A DNA stretch of 64,000 bases from an uncultured Prevotellaceae bacterium (GCA_900316645.1 ONDP01000016.1:1-64000), one strand, 5' to 3'. Positions 42,407 through 52,215 are shown, counted from the first letter of the stretch. A program made the numbers and translations. Notes: generated by a model not told the origin, from the letters alone.

Positions 42407-44164
42407 ATGAATACCAAGATAAATAAATTATTCTACGTGGGTCTGATGTGCTGTACCGCAGCCTTTACCTCTTGTTCAAGCTTCTTGGAAGACCAAGTTC
42501 CTCAGGGAACACTGATTCAGGATGAAGTGAAAGACCCCAAATACATTGATAATGTGCTCATCTCTGCCTATGCAGGTTTGGTCACCATTGAAGACATGAA
42601 CGCCTCGTTCTCTCTATGGAACTACGATACACGCTCCGACGATGCTTACGTTGGTGGGTCAGCATTCTCTGATGGTGAACCCTTCCACCGTCTGGAACTT
42701 GAAATGGGTGTACTCTCGTCTGACTGGCCTTTCAGTTCTATCTGGTCAAAGATGTACAACTACCTGTCACGTGTTTCTCTTTCACTTGACATACTGAATG
42801 AGGCTGACCAAGAGAATGCTACCATCCAACAGCGTACTGCAGAGATGAAGTTCCTCCGTGCATACGGTCACTTCCAACTGAAACGCCTGTTCAAGAAGAT
42901 TCCTTTCGTCAACAAGTATAATATGACAGAGGACGACTACAACAACCTCTCCAATACAGAATATACCAACGACGAGGGTTGGCAGCAGATCATCAACGAC
43001 CTGGAAGAGGCTTACGCCTATCTGCCTGTTACCCAGCAGGACAAAGGCCGTCCTACCAAGGCTGCCGCTGCTGCTTTCCTGGCTAAGGTATATCTCTATA
43101 AGGCTTACCATCAGGACAATGAAAACAGCAATCAGGTAACTTCTATCAACGAAGCTGACTTGCAGAAGGTAGTTGACTATACCAACCTCTCCATATATTC
43201 CGCAGCAGGATATGGATTAGAAGCCGATTTGCACAACAACTTCCGTCCTGAGGAAGAATATGAGAATGGCAAGGAGAGTATTTGGGCCATCCAGTATTCC
43301 AAGAACGATGGTACCGAGTATGGCAACCTGAACTTCGCTAATCGTCTGATTGTGCCTTGTATTCCTAAAGTTCACGACTCTGGTAACGACTTCTACAAGC
43401 CTTCTCAGAGCTTGGTCAATGCCTACCGTACCAGCACCGACGGCCTTCCTCTGGCTGACAACACAACAGCGGCCGACTATGCTGTCGGTTCCACACAGAC
43501 TGTCGACCCACGTCTCTTTGTCACGGCAGGTATTCCTGGTACTCCCTATATGTTCAATGCTAGCTACATGATTGAAAAGAGCAACACATGGAGCCGTGCC
43601 GGTGAAGGTACCTATGGCTACAATGTTTCACTGAAACAGAATGTAGATCCCGCTTTAACCAATATTTACCTCTACAACTGCGACAACCAATGGGCATCCT
43701 CTATGAACCGCATCGTGTTCCGTTATGCCGATGTACTGCTGATGCGCGCCGAAGCATTAGCTCAGTTGAACAAGACTGCTGAGGCCATCTCACTGGTCAA
43801 CCAAGTGCGCGAACGTGCAAGCAAAATGGCAACAAGCAGTATTGTAGCCAACTATACCAGCAAGTATGGCGTACACTATTTCGTCAAGACCTATAATGGT
43901 TCATACAGCAAGGATGAGGCAATCAAGATTGTCAAGACTGAACGTCGTCTGGAACTGGCAATGGAGTCAGAGCGTTTCTTCGACCTCGTTCGCTGGGGCG
44001 ATGCCGCTACCGTCCTCAACAAATACTATGCAGAGGAAGGTAAGAAGATGCTCTTCTTGGCCGAAGGTCATTTCACTTCCGACAAGAACGAGTACTTACC
44101 TATTCCTTACGAGCAGATGTCTGCCTCTAATGGACATTATACGCAGAACTGCGGTAACTGGTAA
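42407..44164 (+). CDS. SusD-family glycan-binding lipoprotein (unit 2)
   Basis: A 585-residue outer-membrane lipoprotein with lipobox at Cys23 (AFTSC). SusD/RagB features: RTAEMKFLRAYGHFQLKRLF in the helical part, KAAAAAFLAKVYLYKAYH, and the C-terminal signature TERRLELAMESERFFDLVRWG. It should cap SusC2 on the cell surface. It is diverged from SusD1, sharing the family plan but few long identical stretches. The next gene starts 39 bases later. Confidence 0.94.
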   Translation: MNTKINKLFYVGLMCCTAAFTSCSSFLEDQVPQGTLIQDEVKDPKYIDNVLISAYAGLVTIEDMNASFSLWNYDTRSDDAYVGGSAFSDGEPFHRLELEMGVLSSDWPFSSIWSKMYNYLSRVSLSLDILNEADQENATIQQRTAEMKFLRAYGHFQLKRLFKKIPFVNKYNMTEDDYNNLSNTEYTNDEGWQQIINDLEEAYAYLPVTQQDKGRPTKAAAAAFLAKVYLYKAYHQDNENSNQVTSINEADLQKVVDYTNLSIYSAAGYGLEADLHNNFRPEEEYENGKESIWAIQYSKNDGTEYGNLNFANRLIVPCIPKVHDSGNDFYKPSQSLVNAYRTSTDGLPLADNTTAADYAVGSTQTVDPRLFVTAGIPGTPYMFNASYMIEKSNTWSRAGEGTYGYNVSLKQNVDPALTNIYLYNCDNQWASSMNRIVFRYADVLLMRAEALAQLNKTAEAISLVNQVRERASKMATSSIVANYTSKYGVHYFVKTYNGSYSKDEAIKIVKTERRLELAMESERFFDLVRWGDAATVLNKYYAEEGKKMLFLAEGHFTSDKNEYLPIPYEQMSASNGHYTQNCGNW

Positions 44165-44203
44165 TTGAAAGTTTAGAGTTTATAGTTAAAAGTTTATAGA
44201 CAT

Positions 44204-45604
44204 ATGAAAACAAAGATATTGAATATAATAGGTGCCCTTCTCATTGCATGCGGCTTTGCTTCCTGCAATAGCGAAAATACGGGCAGCGTGGATGTCAGCG
44301 GTTCATGTCTGGTGGAGGAGTTTGTGCTCAACGGACAGTATGAGGGCACCATCAACATCGAGAAGCGACTCATCAAAATTAAGGTACCTGCTGACTTCAA
44401 TCAGAAGTCTGACATGCAGATTACAAGTCTGGTAGTTCCTGCAGGAGCCAAGACGAACCTCAAGGCCGGTGACCGCATCAATCTGGAGTCTGACAAGAAC
44501 CTACAGGTTAACAACGGTAGTCTGGTTATGAACTACCAGATCGCACTGCGCAACGACGAGGCCAAGATGTCACTCTTCCTTCTAGGGGGCGTAAAGGGTA
44601 TCATCAACGAAGATGATAAGACCATCACTGTTTCCATTACCGGTAATAGCGGTATCGATCTGAGCAATGCCACATTCGAATATGTATGCAGCGAAGATGC
44701 TACCGGTAGTGCTGCCAGCGGTACGAAGGCTGATTTCACAGCACCTTTCCAGATTACTCTGACCGACAACACGGCAACAACTACCTATACCGTCTATGTG
44801 ACAGTCATTGAAAATCCAAAAGCTCTCTTCGTGAGCACGGCTGAGAGTGTCGAGAAACTGAATATCGAGGAACAGGCTGCCGCTAAGTGGCTCACGGGTA
44901 ATATCGAAGGCGCCACCTACGTTTCATGGCAGGACATCACCGATGGTAATATTTCACTCGATGAAGTGAAGTTCGTTTTCATCCACAGCAATGCCGCAAC
45001 CTCTGGCAGCTACAACGACTTTAAGAACAAATCACCAGAAGCAATGCTGGCACAGCCCAAGATGAAAGAACTCTGGCAACGTGGTGTAGGATTCGTACTG
45101 GGCCGTTCTGCTGTCAACTACGCCGATGCACTGGGTGCTATGCCTGAGGATGTTGCTCCAGACAATGCATGGGGTGGTGGCGGTGACGAAGGTCACGATG
45201 TCATGGGCGATGATCCTTGGCACTTCTTCACATTCGACGTGAACCACTCACTGTGGAAGGGTCTGAAGACCTATCCAGGAGCCCCTGCTGATGCTGTCTA
45301 TACACTCGACCCTGGTTACACTATCTGTAACACTACCCTGCAATTTGGCGACTGGGACGCACGCTATAATAGCAAAGAGGCCTGGGATGCTACTACTAAT
45401 GGTAACGCTATTGGTAGGGGAGGCGATGGTAAGATTAGTGTTTGGGAGTTAAGAGGCCACAGCGGAGAATACGGTAAGGGCGGTGTCATCTGCTTTGGAA
45501 CCGGTCTCTTCGACTGGAACTCACCATCAGAGTACACTTCCAACTACCACGACAATTTAGGAACCATCATGATGAATGCTTACCATTACCTCACCGGTGA
45601 GTAA
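44204..45604 (+). CDS. DUF4960 surface lipoprotein (unit 2)
   Basis: A 466-residue lipoprotein with lipobox at Cys21 (GFASC). The N-terminal half has two beta-sandwich-like segments (for example MNYQIALRNDEAKMSLFLLGG and TTTYTVYVTVIENPK); the C-terminal part from about 205 (ALFVSTAESVEKLNIEEQAA) resembles the DUF4960 domain of unit 1 in position and in the ending with DNLGTIMMNAYHYL versus DNILKLAKNSIEYL. It is probably a surface fructan-binding protein in the SusE/F position. It precedes the surface GH32 gene by 46 bases. Confidence 0.78.
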   Translation: MKTKILNIIGALLIACGFASCNSENTGSVDVSGSCLVEEFVLNGQYEGTINIEKRLIKIKVPADFNQKSDMQITSLVVPAGAKTNLKAGDRINLESDKNLQVNNGSLVMNYQIALRNDEAKMSLFLLGGVKGIINEDDKTITVSITGNSGIDLSNATFEYVCSEDATGSAASGTKADFTAPFQITLTDNTATTTYTVYVTVIENPKALFVSTAESVEKLNIEEQAAAKWLTGNIEGATYVSWQDITDGNISLDEVKFVFIHSNAATSGSYNDFKNKSPEAMLAQPKMKELWQRGVGFVLGRSAVNYADALGAMPEDVAPDNAWGGGGDEGHDVMGDDPWHFFTFDVNHSLWKGLKTYPGAPADAVYTLDPGYTICNTTLQFGDWDARYNSKEAWDATTNGNAIGRGGDGKISVWELRGHSGEYGKGGVICFGTGLFDWNSPSEYTSNYHDNLGTIMMNAYHYLTGE

Positions 45605-45650
45605 GGCATACTGAATAGTAAATTGATTAAAGTTTAAAGATAAGAAGATT

Positions 45651-47261
45651 ATGAAACATAATATATTCATTCTGTCAGCACTTTGCACCATGACGCTGTT
45701 CAGCTGCTCCAAAAACGACAGCGTACAGGGAGACCCACAAAAAGACTGGTCTAAAAGTACAGAGCGCTACATTTCTGAAGCTACTCTTGACGAACAAGGC
45801 TTCAAGACTTTCTATACCCCTGTTATGGGACGTGTTGGTGACCCCATGCCTTTCTACGACCAGAAAAACGGCAACTTCAAGGTGCTTTACCTACAGGAGT
45901 ATAAGGACAATATGGCTTATCGCTATCACCCCATTTGGACGGTGCAGACGACAGATGGCGCAAGCTACGAGGGACTGGGTGAATGGCTGTCAGTAGGCGC
46001 CAACGACTATCAGCAGGATGCAGCACTTGGTACTGGTTGCTGCTACTATAACGAGAAGGACGGTTTGTATTACATCTACTATACCGGTCACAATCCTCAA
46101 GCCACCTTCACAGAGGCTGTCATGCGTGCCACCTCATCAGACCTGCAGACATGGACACGCGATGATGCATGGCAACTGAACGGTGCCGATTTCGGGTACT
46201 CCAGCGAGGATTTCCGTGACCCACAGATTTTCGTAGCCGACGACGGACTCTACCGCATGATTATCTCTACACGTCCCAGCTATGGTGGCGATCCCAAGTT
46301 TGCTGAGTTTAAGTCTAGCGACATGAAAAACTGGGAACATGTTGGTATGTTCAACATGGTGTGGAACCGTATGTGTGAGTGTCCAGATGTCTTCAAGATG
46401 GGCGACTGGTGGTATCTGATCTACAGCGATGCCGACAAACAGAACTGGAGCCGTAAGGTAAAGTATATGAAAGCACACACATGGGATGACTTGAAGGCCT
46501 GCTTCAACGACCCAGGTGCCAACTGGCCCGACTGGAAGGAAGGTGTGCTTGATAGCCGTGGTTTCTATGCAGGCAAGACTGCCTCTAACGGAACTGACCG
46601 ACTCATCTGGGGATGGTGTCCTTTCCGCGAGGGCAACACAATCGACGAGATGAATGTCAATGTTGGCGGAGGTGGTGGCAACGAGCCTAAATGGTCTGGT
46701 GCATTGGTGTGCCACAAAATTGTACAGCATGAAAACGGTGTACTGACACTGACAGCTGTTCCAGGTATAGCTTCGAAATTCAGCAAAGAGGTAACACTCA
46801 ATGTGATGAAGGCTGAGGGTTATAATAATGGAACACTGTCTGGTGACAATGCCTACGTTATGTATAATCGACTGGGGAATGCCAACCACATCTCTATGAC
46901 GGTAAAGACAGCTGGTAATTTAGACCGCTTCGGCATCTCACTGGTACGTAGCACTGACGATGTACCATATTACACCATGATGATACAGCCCGAAAACGAC
47001 AACTGGCGTAAACTCAACTTCGAACAGGAAGGCGTTGATGGTAAGGGCTTCATCGAAGGTATCGATGGCTATGGTTTTGACCGTCCTGCAGACAATACCT
47101 ATAAGATTGACATCTATACTGATCACAACGTAATGGTGATGTATGTCAACGACAACATTTGCTATACAAACCGTATCTACGGCATTCAGAACAACTGCTG
47201 GAGCATCAACAACTACGGCGGTTCCATCACCATCAGCGACGTAAAAGTTACGCAATATTGA
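45651..47261 (+). CDS. GH32 lipoprotein, probable surface endo-fructanase
   Basis: A 536-residue glycoside hydrolase family 32 protein with lipobox at Cys19 (LFSC), so it should be lipid-anchored and likely surface exposed. The five-bladed propeller carries the nucleophile Asp64 (RVGDPMPFYD in place of the common WMNDPNG), the transition-state stabiliser Asp190 in FRDP, and the acid/base Glu243 in ECPDVF. A beta-sandwich follows from about 365. The replaced WMNDPNG motif and lipid anchor recall the endo-levanase of Bacteroides fructan loci, so internal cuts in levan are a good guess; inulin is not excluded. It is the last gene of unit 2. Confidence 0.9.
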   Translation: MKHNIFILSALCTMTLFSCSKNDSVQGDPQKDWSKSTERYISEATLDEQGFKTFYTPVMGRVGDPMPFYDQKNGNFKVLYLQEYKDNMAYRYHPIWTVQTTDGASYEGLGEWLSVGANDYQQDAALGTGCCYYNEKDGLYYIYYTGHNPQATFTEAVMRATSSDLQTWTRDDAWQLNGADFGYSSEDFRDPQIFVADDGLYRMIISTRPSYGGDPKFAEFKSSDMKNWEHVGMFNMVWNRMCECPDVFKMGDWWYLIYSDADKQNWSRKVKYMKAHTWDDLKACFNDPGANWPDWKEGVLDSRGFYAGKTASNGTDRLIWGWCPFREGNTIDEMNVNVGGGGGNEPKWSGALVCHKIVQHENGVLTLTAVPGIASKFSKEVTLNVMKAEGYNNGTLSGDNAYVMYNRLGNANHISMTVKTAGNLDRFGISLVRSTDDVPYYTMMIQPENDNWRKLNFEQEGVDGKGFIEGIDGYGFDRPADNTYKIDIYTDHNVMVMYVNDNICYTNRIYGIQNNCWSINNYGGSITISDVKVTQY

Positions 47262-47264
47262 TTG

Positions 47265-47325
47265 GTTAGTAAAAATTGGTTAATAGTAGTTTTTAGTTAG
47301 AGAAAAGATTGTTTTTCAGGATAAC
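47265..47325. repeat. 3' segment shared by the two fructan units (copy 2)
   Basis: Runs from GTTAGTAAAAATTGGTTAAT to CAGGATAAC and matches 37386-37450 with small indels. It follows the GH32 gene rather than the DUF4960 gene. Confidence 0.85.
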
Positions 47326-47352
47326 ATTTTTAATAAAACGAACAACATAAAA

Positions 47353-47390
47353 GGATGCTCCCATCGATTGACAGGAGCATCCCTTTTCTT
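47353..47390 (+). terminator. Intrinsic terminator after fructan unit 2
   Basis: GGATGCTCC (47353-47361) pairs with GGAGCATCC (47374-47382), followed by CTTTTCTTT. Confidence 0.88.
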
Positions 47391-47441
47391 TGCCTGCAAT
47401 GGGTGCTCTTACCTATGATAAAACTGAAAATACAGCAGTCG

Positions 47442-47449
47442 TATCTTTG
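47442..47449 (+). promoter_or_regulatory. Promoter -7 element for the antitoxin-like gene
   Basis: TATCTTTG followed by CTTCCG, 29 bases before ATG 47479. Confidence 0.7.
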
Positions 47450-47478
47450 CTTCCGTTATTGATATTAACGATAAGATT

Positions 47479-47748
47479 ATGGCAACAATAAGTTTGAATA
47501 CTACATTGTACAATCAGGCTAAGGATTATGCTAAGGCAGACGGCATGAGCGTGGAAGAGTGGGTGGCTATGCTTATCACACGCTTTACTCCTGCAAAGAA
47601 AAAGAAGTTCAAGATGAAGAAGATAGAAGAACTGTCGCCAGAGCTTCAAGCTTTGATTGGCTTTGCAAAGCCTAATGTGCCAAACGATGATGACATTAAT
47701 GGCGACATGGCTAGGACAGAATATCTGACTGCTAAATATTCATTGTAA
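47479..47748 (+). CDS. Antitoxin-like protein paired with a PIN protein
   Basis: An 89-residue protein. The start MATISLNTTLYNQAKDYAKA, followed by DGMSVEEWVAMLITRF, looks like a ribbon-helix-helix fold of the kind seen in antitoxins (short beta strand then two helices). The C-terminal half is charged and would wrap the partner protein. Its stop shares one base with the ATG of the PIN gene, a typical antitoxin-toxin order and coupling. It has its own promoter. I do not recognise an exact family. Confidence 0.7.
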   Translation: MATISLNTTLYNQAKDYAKADGMSVEEWVAMLITRFTPAKKKKFKMKKIEELSPELQALIGFAKPNVPNDDDINGDMARTEYLTAKYSL

Positions 47749-48167
47749 TGAGAGTTTTTCTTGATACAAACATCCTGTTAGACATCATAGAAAGCAGGCA
47801 GAAATTCTTGTTGGCTTCATCGAATGTCTTTGACTTAGGCATCAGAGGGCAGATACAGATATTCGCTACCCCACTGACTTTTGCCAATTGTGTATACACA
47901 GCACGTAAGAATGTAGGATACGAACAGGCTGTAAAAGGGCTGAAGATTCTTAAAAGCTACGTCCAAACAGCCCCAATGGATGACGTTCAGGTGACGGATG
48001 CACTCAATTCTGACATGCCTGACTTTGAAGACATGCTTCAATACGAAGCCGCTCTTGCTGCCAAGTGCGATGTCATTGTTACAAGGGATAAGAAACGCCA
48101 TTTCCCCATCGGAGGATTACCCGTATTATCCCCAGAGGTTTTCCTCAACACTTATTTTGGAAGCTAA
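47748..48167 (+). CDS. PIN-domain protein (VapC-like toxin)
   Basis: A 139-residue PIN-domain protein, probably an RNase toxin. Acidic residues expected at the active site are visible: Asp6 in FLDTNILLD, Asp in PDFEDMLQYEAA and Asp in VTRDKKRHFP, with the C-terminal LSPEVFL that ends many PIN proteins. VapC-type toxins cut tRNA or rRNA when the antitoxin is lost. The pair sits between the end of the fructan unit and the converging GH2 gene; the GH2 stop is only 9 bases away. Confidence 0.85.
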   Translation: MRVFLDTNILLDIIESRQKFLLASSNVFDLGIRGQIQIFATPLTFANCVYTARKNVGYEQAVKGLKILKSYVQTAPMDDVQVTDALNSDMPDFEDMLQYEAALAAKCDVIVTRDKKRHFPIGGLPVLSPEVFLNTYFGS

Positions 48168-48176
48168 CTAAGGAAG

Positions 48177-50372
48177 TCATTCACTCTTCACCTTCAGCCG
48201 AGTGCCATTCACCGTGACCACAACAGTGCCCCGCTTACCATTGCTGCGGACAACAGCCAGTGCCCTGCCATTCCACGTGCTGTGCTTGGCGTCGTAGTAA
48301 GGATCGTTATCGCGCGGATTGGCATTACCTACCGCCAACAGCGTACCGCTGCCATTCACCTTCACATCTAATGGCAGTTGTGATTCAGGCACCACACGAC
48401 CTTCTTTATCCACCACCTCGATGGTGACGAAGAGCAGCGACTGCCCGTCGGCCTTCATCTGCTGGCGGTCGGCAGTCAGACGAATACGTGATGGTGCGCC
48501 AGCCGTCTGTAATTCACAACGGTCACTGCCCGCCTCAGCACGCAACGTACCTGGCTGATAGTTAACCGTAAATACCGCCTTCATCTCCTTCGTGGACTGC
48601 TCCCCTATCAGCTGGTCGTTCAGATAGAGCTTCACCTGAGGCTCGCGGCTATACACCACCACCTCTATCGGTTTGCCTTCCCATCCCTGCCATGTCCAGC
48701 TGTCGGTGGTAGGCCAAGTGCTCCACATCGATGTCTTTACCTTGCCGTGATAGCCGTCAGGCTCACGCACAGCCATATACGTACTGCCGCCGTTCCACAG
48801 CAGCGAGCGGTAGTAGCTCACCGGTTTACGCTTTCCCGTCAGGTCAACGTCACCGCAATAGGCAGCATGCCAGGGATAGAGCGGACGCTCCCAACCCTCA
48901 CCGGGCACATCACCCTCGTAGTAGTAGCGGCCGATACCCGACTCACCGCCCAAGATGTAGGAGTGCGCCATGGTGCGTTCGTAATTCTGCCAAGCATCAC
49001 GCGGGAAACTCTCCGTCTGCATCATCACACGGCCGGGCACACGCTCATGGTCGCTTTCTGCCTTGAACATCATATAGTTATAGCCCACGATGTCGTGCTC
49101 GGCAGCCAGTGGGTCATAAATGTCCCAGTCCTGATCCCATGCTGCCAATGCCGACGTGACAGGCCTGCGCTCAGGATCCTGCTGGCGGATGCGCTCAGCC
49201 AACTGGTGAGCCGTCTTCACCACCTCAATCTTTTTACGTTCTATCACCTCGTTACCGATGCTCCAGCAGAAAATGCTGGGATGCGTCCTGTCGCGCAGCA
49301 CCATCGCATCGATGTCACGCTGCCACCACTGGTCTATCAGCAGGTGGTAGTCGTAGTCGTTCTTCTTCTCGCGCCATCCGTCGAAAGCCTCGTCAATCAC
49401 CAGCATGCCCAATTCGTCGCAGGCCCTTAGAAACGCCTCCGACGGTGGGTTATGTGAAGTGCGCAGTGCATTGAATCCTGCTTCCTTCATCAGTCTTACC
49501 TTCCGGTATTCAGCATCGTCGTAGGCAGCAGCCCCAATGATACCATTGTCGTGGTGGACGCAGGCACCGTTCAGTTTCAGCGGTTTACCATTCAGCACCA
49601 GTCCACCCTTCGCGTCGTAGCTGATGGTACGGATGCCGTAAGTCACCGTCACACGGTCCTTGCCTTCCACTTCCAGTTCTGTCTGGTAGAGATACGGATC
49701 GTCGGGCGACCAAAGACGTGGATTCTCCACCATTATCTTACGAGCAATGGGGTATGTCGTACCGTCTTCACGGATGACTGTTGCCGACACCTCTACATGG
49801 TTGACGTCTGGCGTCTTCACCAGAATGCTCCAGTCGTCAATATAAGTTTTCTCCGTTGTCACCAGCCACACATTACGGTAGATACCCGAGCCCGAATACC
49901 AGCGGCTGTTTTTCTGCTTCGAGTTATCCACGCTCACCACTATCTCATTCTGTCCTGTTTTTATATAAGGTGTAGCATCCACCCAGAACGATGAGTAGCC
50001 ATAGGGCCATCCACCTGCCTCCTGTCCATTCACATACACCTTGGAATTCATGTACACCCCCTCGAAGTAGAGTCGCACCTTCTTGCCCTCGTACCCCTTG
50101 TCGAGCGTCAGCACACGTCGGTACCATCCCTTGCCCGTAGGCAGGTAGCCACCGTCGTTGCCCGATGGCGTCTTTTCGTCAAAGCGGTGCAGGATGCTCC
50201 AGTCGTGAGGCAGCGTCACCGGTTGCGCCTTCGCAAAGTTACTGTCGTTTTCCACAAACATCCACCCTGTATTGAGCAGTTGTTTCCTTTGAATAGCTGA
50301 TGCAGTCTGAACTGCCGTGAAGCTCATTAGCAGCACTGCTACTGTCAGAGCCCTTCTGAATAAACTCTTCAT
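48177..50372 (-). CDS. GH2 family glycoside hydrolase, probably with internal deletions
   Basis: From ATG 50372 it has 731 residues. Signal peptide (about 1-26), sugar-binding sandwich (about 35-170), a short Ig-like domain (about 175-250), TIM barrel (about 258-545) and C-terminal domains. Acid/base Glu375 is in SIGNEVIE and Glu454 in QTESFPRD fits the nucleophile. Related enzymes usually continue with a segment like FVWTxxDYLGESGIG; here SYILG joins directly to GESGIG at about 475, so about ten residues near the active site seem missing. The Ig-like domain also looks short. Likely a beta-galactosidase-type enzyme; activity is uncertain. The last residues KVKSE come from repeat-like sequence. 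Confidence 0.85.
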   Translation of the reverse strand: MKSLFRRALTVAVLLMSFTAVQTASAIQRKQLLNTGWMFVENDSNFAKAQPVTLPHDWSILHRFDEKTPSGNDGGYLPTGKGWYRRVLTLDKGYEGKKVRLYFEGVYMNSKVYVNGQEAGGWPYGYSSFWVDATPYIKTGQNEIVVSVDNSKQKNSRWYSGSGIYRNVWLVTTEKTYIDDWSILVKTPDVNHVEVSATVIREDGTTYPIARKIMVENPRLWSPDDPYLYQTELEVEGKDRVTVTYGIRTISYDAKGGLVLNGKPLKLNGACVHHDNGIIGAAAYDDAEYRKVRLMKEAGFNALRTSHNPPSEAFLRACDELGMLVIDEAFDGWREKKNDYDYHLLIDQWWQRDIDAMVLRDRTHPSIFCWSIGNEVIERKKIEVVKTAHQLAERIRQQDPERRPVTSALAAWDQDWDIYDPLAAEHDIVGYNYMMFKAESDHERVPGRVMMQTESFPRDAWQNYERTMAHSYILGGESGIGRYYYEGDVPGEGWERPLYPWHAAYCGDVDLTGKRKPVSYYRSLLWNGGSTYMAVREPDGYHGKVKTSMWSTWPTTDSWTWQGWEGKPIEVVVYSREPQVKLYLNDQLIGEQSTKEMKAVFTVNYQPGTLRAEAGSDRCELQTAGAPSRIRLTADRQQMKADGQSLLFVTIEVVDKEGRVVPESQLPLDVKVNGSGTLLAVGNANPRDNDPYYDAKHSTWNGRALAVVRSNGKRGTVVVTVNGTRLKVKSE

Positions 50373-50399
50373 GAATTTCGTAATTATTCGTTGACGATG

Positions 50400-50501
50400 C
50401 AAAAGTACGAATAAATATTAGCATTTTTGTTTCATTGTACGTTTTTTTTTATTATTTGTATCAAAAGTTACAGACATTAAGAGGTGTTTATTGTATCTTT
50501 G
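50400..50501. promoter_or_regulatory. Divergent promoter region for GH2 and secreted GH32
   Basis: Minus-strand -7 element TACTTTTG (50407-50400) for GH2 and plus-strand TATCTTTG (50494-50501) for GH32. Between them TGTTTCAT (50429-50436) is the reverse of ATGAAACA found before both susC genes. Confidence 0.7.
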
Positions 50502-50535
50502 CAGCAAAATTATATAACTAAAAACAATAACGCAA

Positions 50536-52215
50536 ATGAAAAAATTACTTTTTTCTCTGATGACAATGCTGCTCTGCGCTACTTATGCTAACGCTCAGCA
50601 GAAACCACTCATACTGGGTAAGAGTCATGCCCTGCAACGTGTGGAAGTAAAGAACCGCTATCTGCTGCTGCCTGTCCAGGAACGGGAAGACAATGCCACC
50701 ATCAAGGTGTTGGCCAACAACCAACAGGTGCAGAAGCTGAACATCCGCCTTGCTGTTGACCATGTGGACTACTACGTGCCACTGGACATCAAGCGCTTCG
50801 GTGGCGAGGTGGCTTTAGACATCTGGTTCCACGGCGACCGTCGCTTCACCGGTGCTATGAAGGACTTCCTCTGCTGGAAAGAGATGAAGCAGAGCGACTC
50901 GTTCGACACCAAGAACCGCGAACACTTCCGCCCGATGTATCACCACACTCCTGCCTACGGATGGATGAACGACCCCAACGGTATGTTCTACAAGGACGGT
51001 GTCTATCACCTCTACTACCAGTGGAACCCCTACGGATCGATGTGGGAGAACATGACATGGGGCCACTCTACTTCGCGCGACCTTATTCATTGGGAGGCTC
51101 AGCCCACCGCTATCGAGCCGGATGCGCTGGGCGACATCTTCAGCGGATCGTGTGTGGTTGACAAGAAGAACAATCAAGTGGTGGCTTTCTATACATCGGC
51201 AGGCGAACGCAGTCAGATGCAGTCTATGGCCATCTCGAAAGATAACGGCAAGACCTTTGAGAAATATAAGGGCAACCCCGTACTGGTCAGCAACGAGGAG
51301 GACTTCCGCGACCCCAAGTGCTTCTGGAACCCTGACATCAACAAGTGGAACCTCATTCTGGCTGTAGGTCAGGAGATGCGCATCTATACCTCTGAGAACC
51401 TGAAAGACTGGAACTACGAGAGCTCGTTTGGCAAGGACCTGGGTTGTCACGATGGCGTCTGGGAGTGTCCCGACCTGATTAAGCTGCCTGTACGCGGCAC
51501 CAACAAGCATAAGTGGATGCTGATTTGCAACATCAACCCCGGTGGTCCCTTCGGTGGCAGCGCTACCCAATACTTTGTAGGCGACTTCGACGGTAAAAAG
51601 TTCAGCTGCGAGCACAAGGACACACGTTGGATGGACTATGGCAAGGACCACTATGCCACTGTCACCTTCGACAATGCGCCCGAAGGACGTAAGATTGCAT
51701 TGGCATGGATGTCCAACTGGCAGTATGCTAACCAGGTGCCCACCAAGCAGTTCCGCTCGGCTAACTCCATTCCCCGCGACCTCGATTTGTTTGAGTATAA
51801 CGGACAGACCTACTGCGGCGTGACCCCATCGAAAGAAATGCTGGCCCTGCGCGGTAAGACTGGAAAAGAGCTGCCCAAGACCGGTGAACTGTTGATTGAT
51901 CTCAAGGGCTCAACAGAGATTATCTTCTCTAACTCTGTAGGCGAGCAGGTCGTGATGGAATATGACGCCGTCAAGAACACATTCTCCATGGACCGTTCAC
52001 GCACCTATGCCAGCTTCAGCGAGGCATTCCCCTGCAAGACAGTGGCTCCCACCTACGGTGCTGTAAAGCAGTTGCGCATCTTCATCGACAACTGTTCGAT
52101 TGAGGCTTTCGATGCTGAGGGACGTATGGCAATGACCAACCTGGTATTCCCCACCGAGCCTTACACACAGATCAAGGTGACCAACAATGCGAAAGTAACA
52201 ATTTATCCTTTCTAA
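50536..52215 (+). CDS. Secreted GH32 exo-fructosidase (inulinase/levanase/invertase type)
   Basis: A 559-residue GH32 enzyme with a cleavable signal peptide (about 1-20, ending ANA-QQ) and no lipobox, so it is probably periplasmic. An N-terminal beta region (about 25-115) precedes the propeller. Catalytic residues: Asp146 in GWMNDPNG, Asp259 in FRDP and Glu310 in WECPD, all intact. The C-terminal sandwich includes IFIDNCSIEAF. It should release fructose from imported fructo-oligosaccharides. It heads an operon with a permease gene 4 bases later and a fructokinase, which supports fructose as the product. Confidence 0.94.
   Translation: MKKLLFSLMTMLLCATYANAQQKPLILGKSHALQRVEVKNRYLLLPVQEREDNATIKVLANNQQVQKLNIRLAVDHVDYYVPLDIKRFGGEVALDIWFHGDRRFTGAMKDFLCWKEMKQSDSFDTKNREHFRPMYHHTPAYGWMNDPNGMFYKDGVYHLYYQWNPYGSMWENMTWGHSTSRDLIHWEAQPTAIEPDALGDIFSGSCVVDKKNNQVVAFYTSAGERSQMQSMAISKDNGKTFEKYKGNPVLVSNEEDFRDPKCFWNPDINKWNLILAVGQEMRIYTSENLKDWNYESSFGKDLGCHDGVWECPDLIKLPVRGTNKHKWMLICNINPGGPFGGSATQYFVGDFDGKKFSCEHKDTRWMDYGKDHYATVTFDNAPEGRKIALAWMSNWQYANQVPTKQFRSANSIPRDLDLFEYNGQTYCGVTPSKEMLALRGKTGKELPKTGELLIDLKGSTEIIFSNSVGEQVVMEYDAVKNTFSMDRSRTYASFSEAFPCKTVAPTYGAVKQLRIFIDNCSIEAFDAEGRMAMTNLVFPTEPYTQIKVTNNAKVTIYPF

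Noticed and set aside
48747-49430. A 227-codon plus-strand frame opposite the GH2 gene
   Set aside because: Antisense to the GH2 catalytic domain and without recognisable features.
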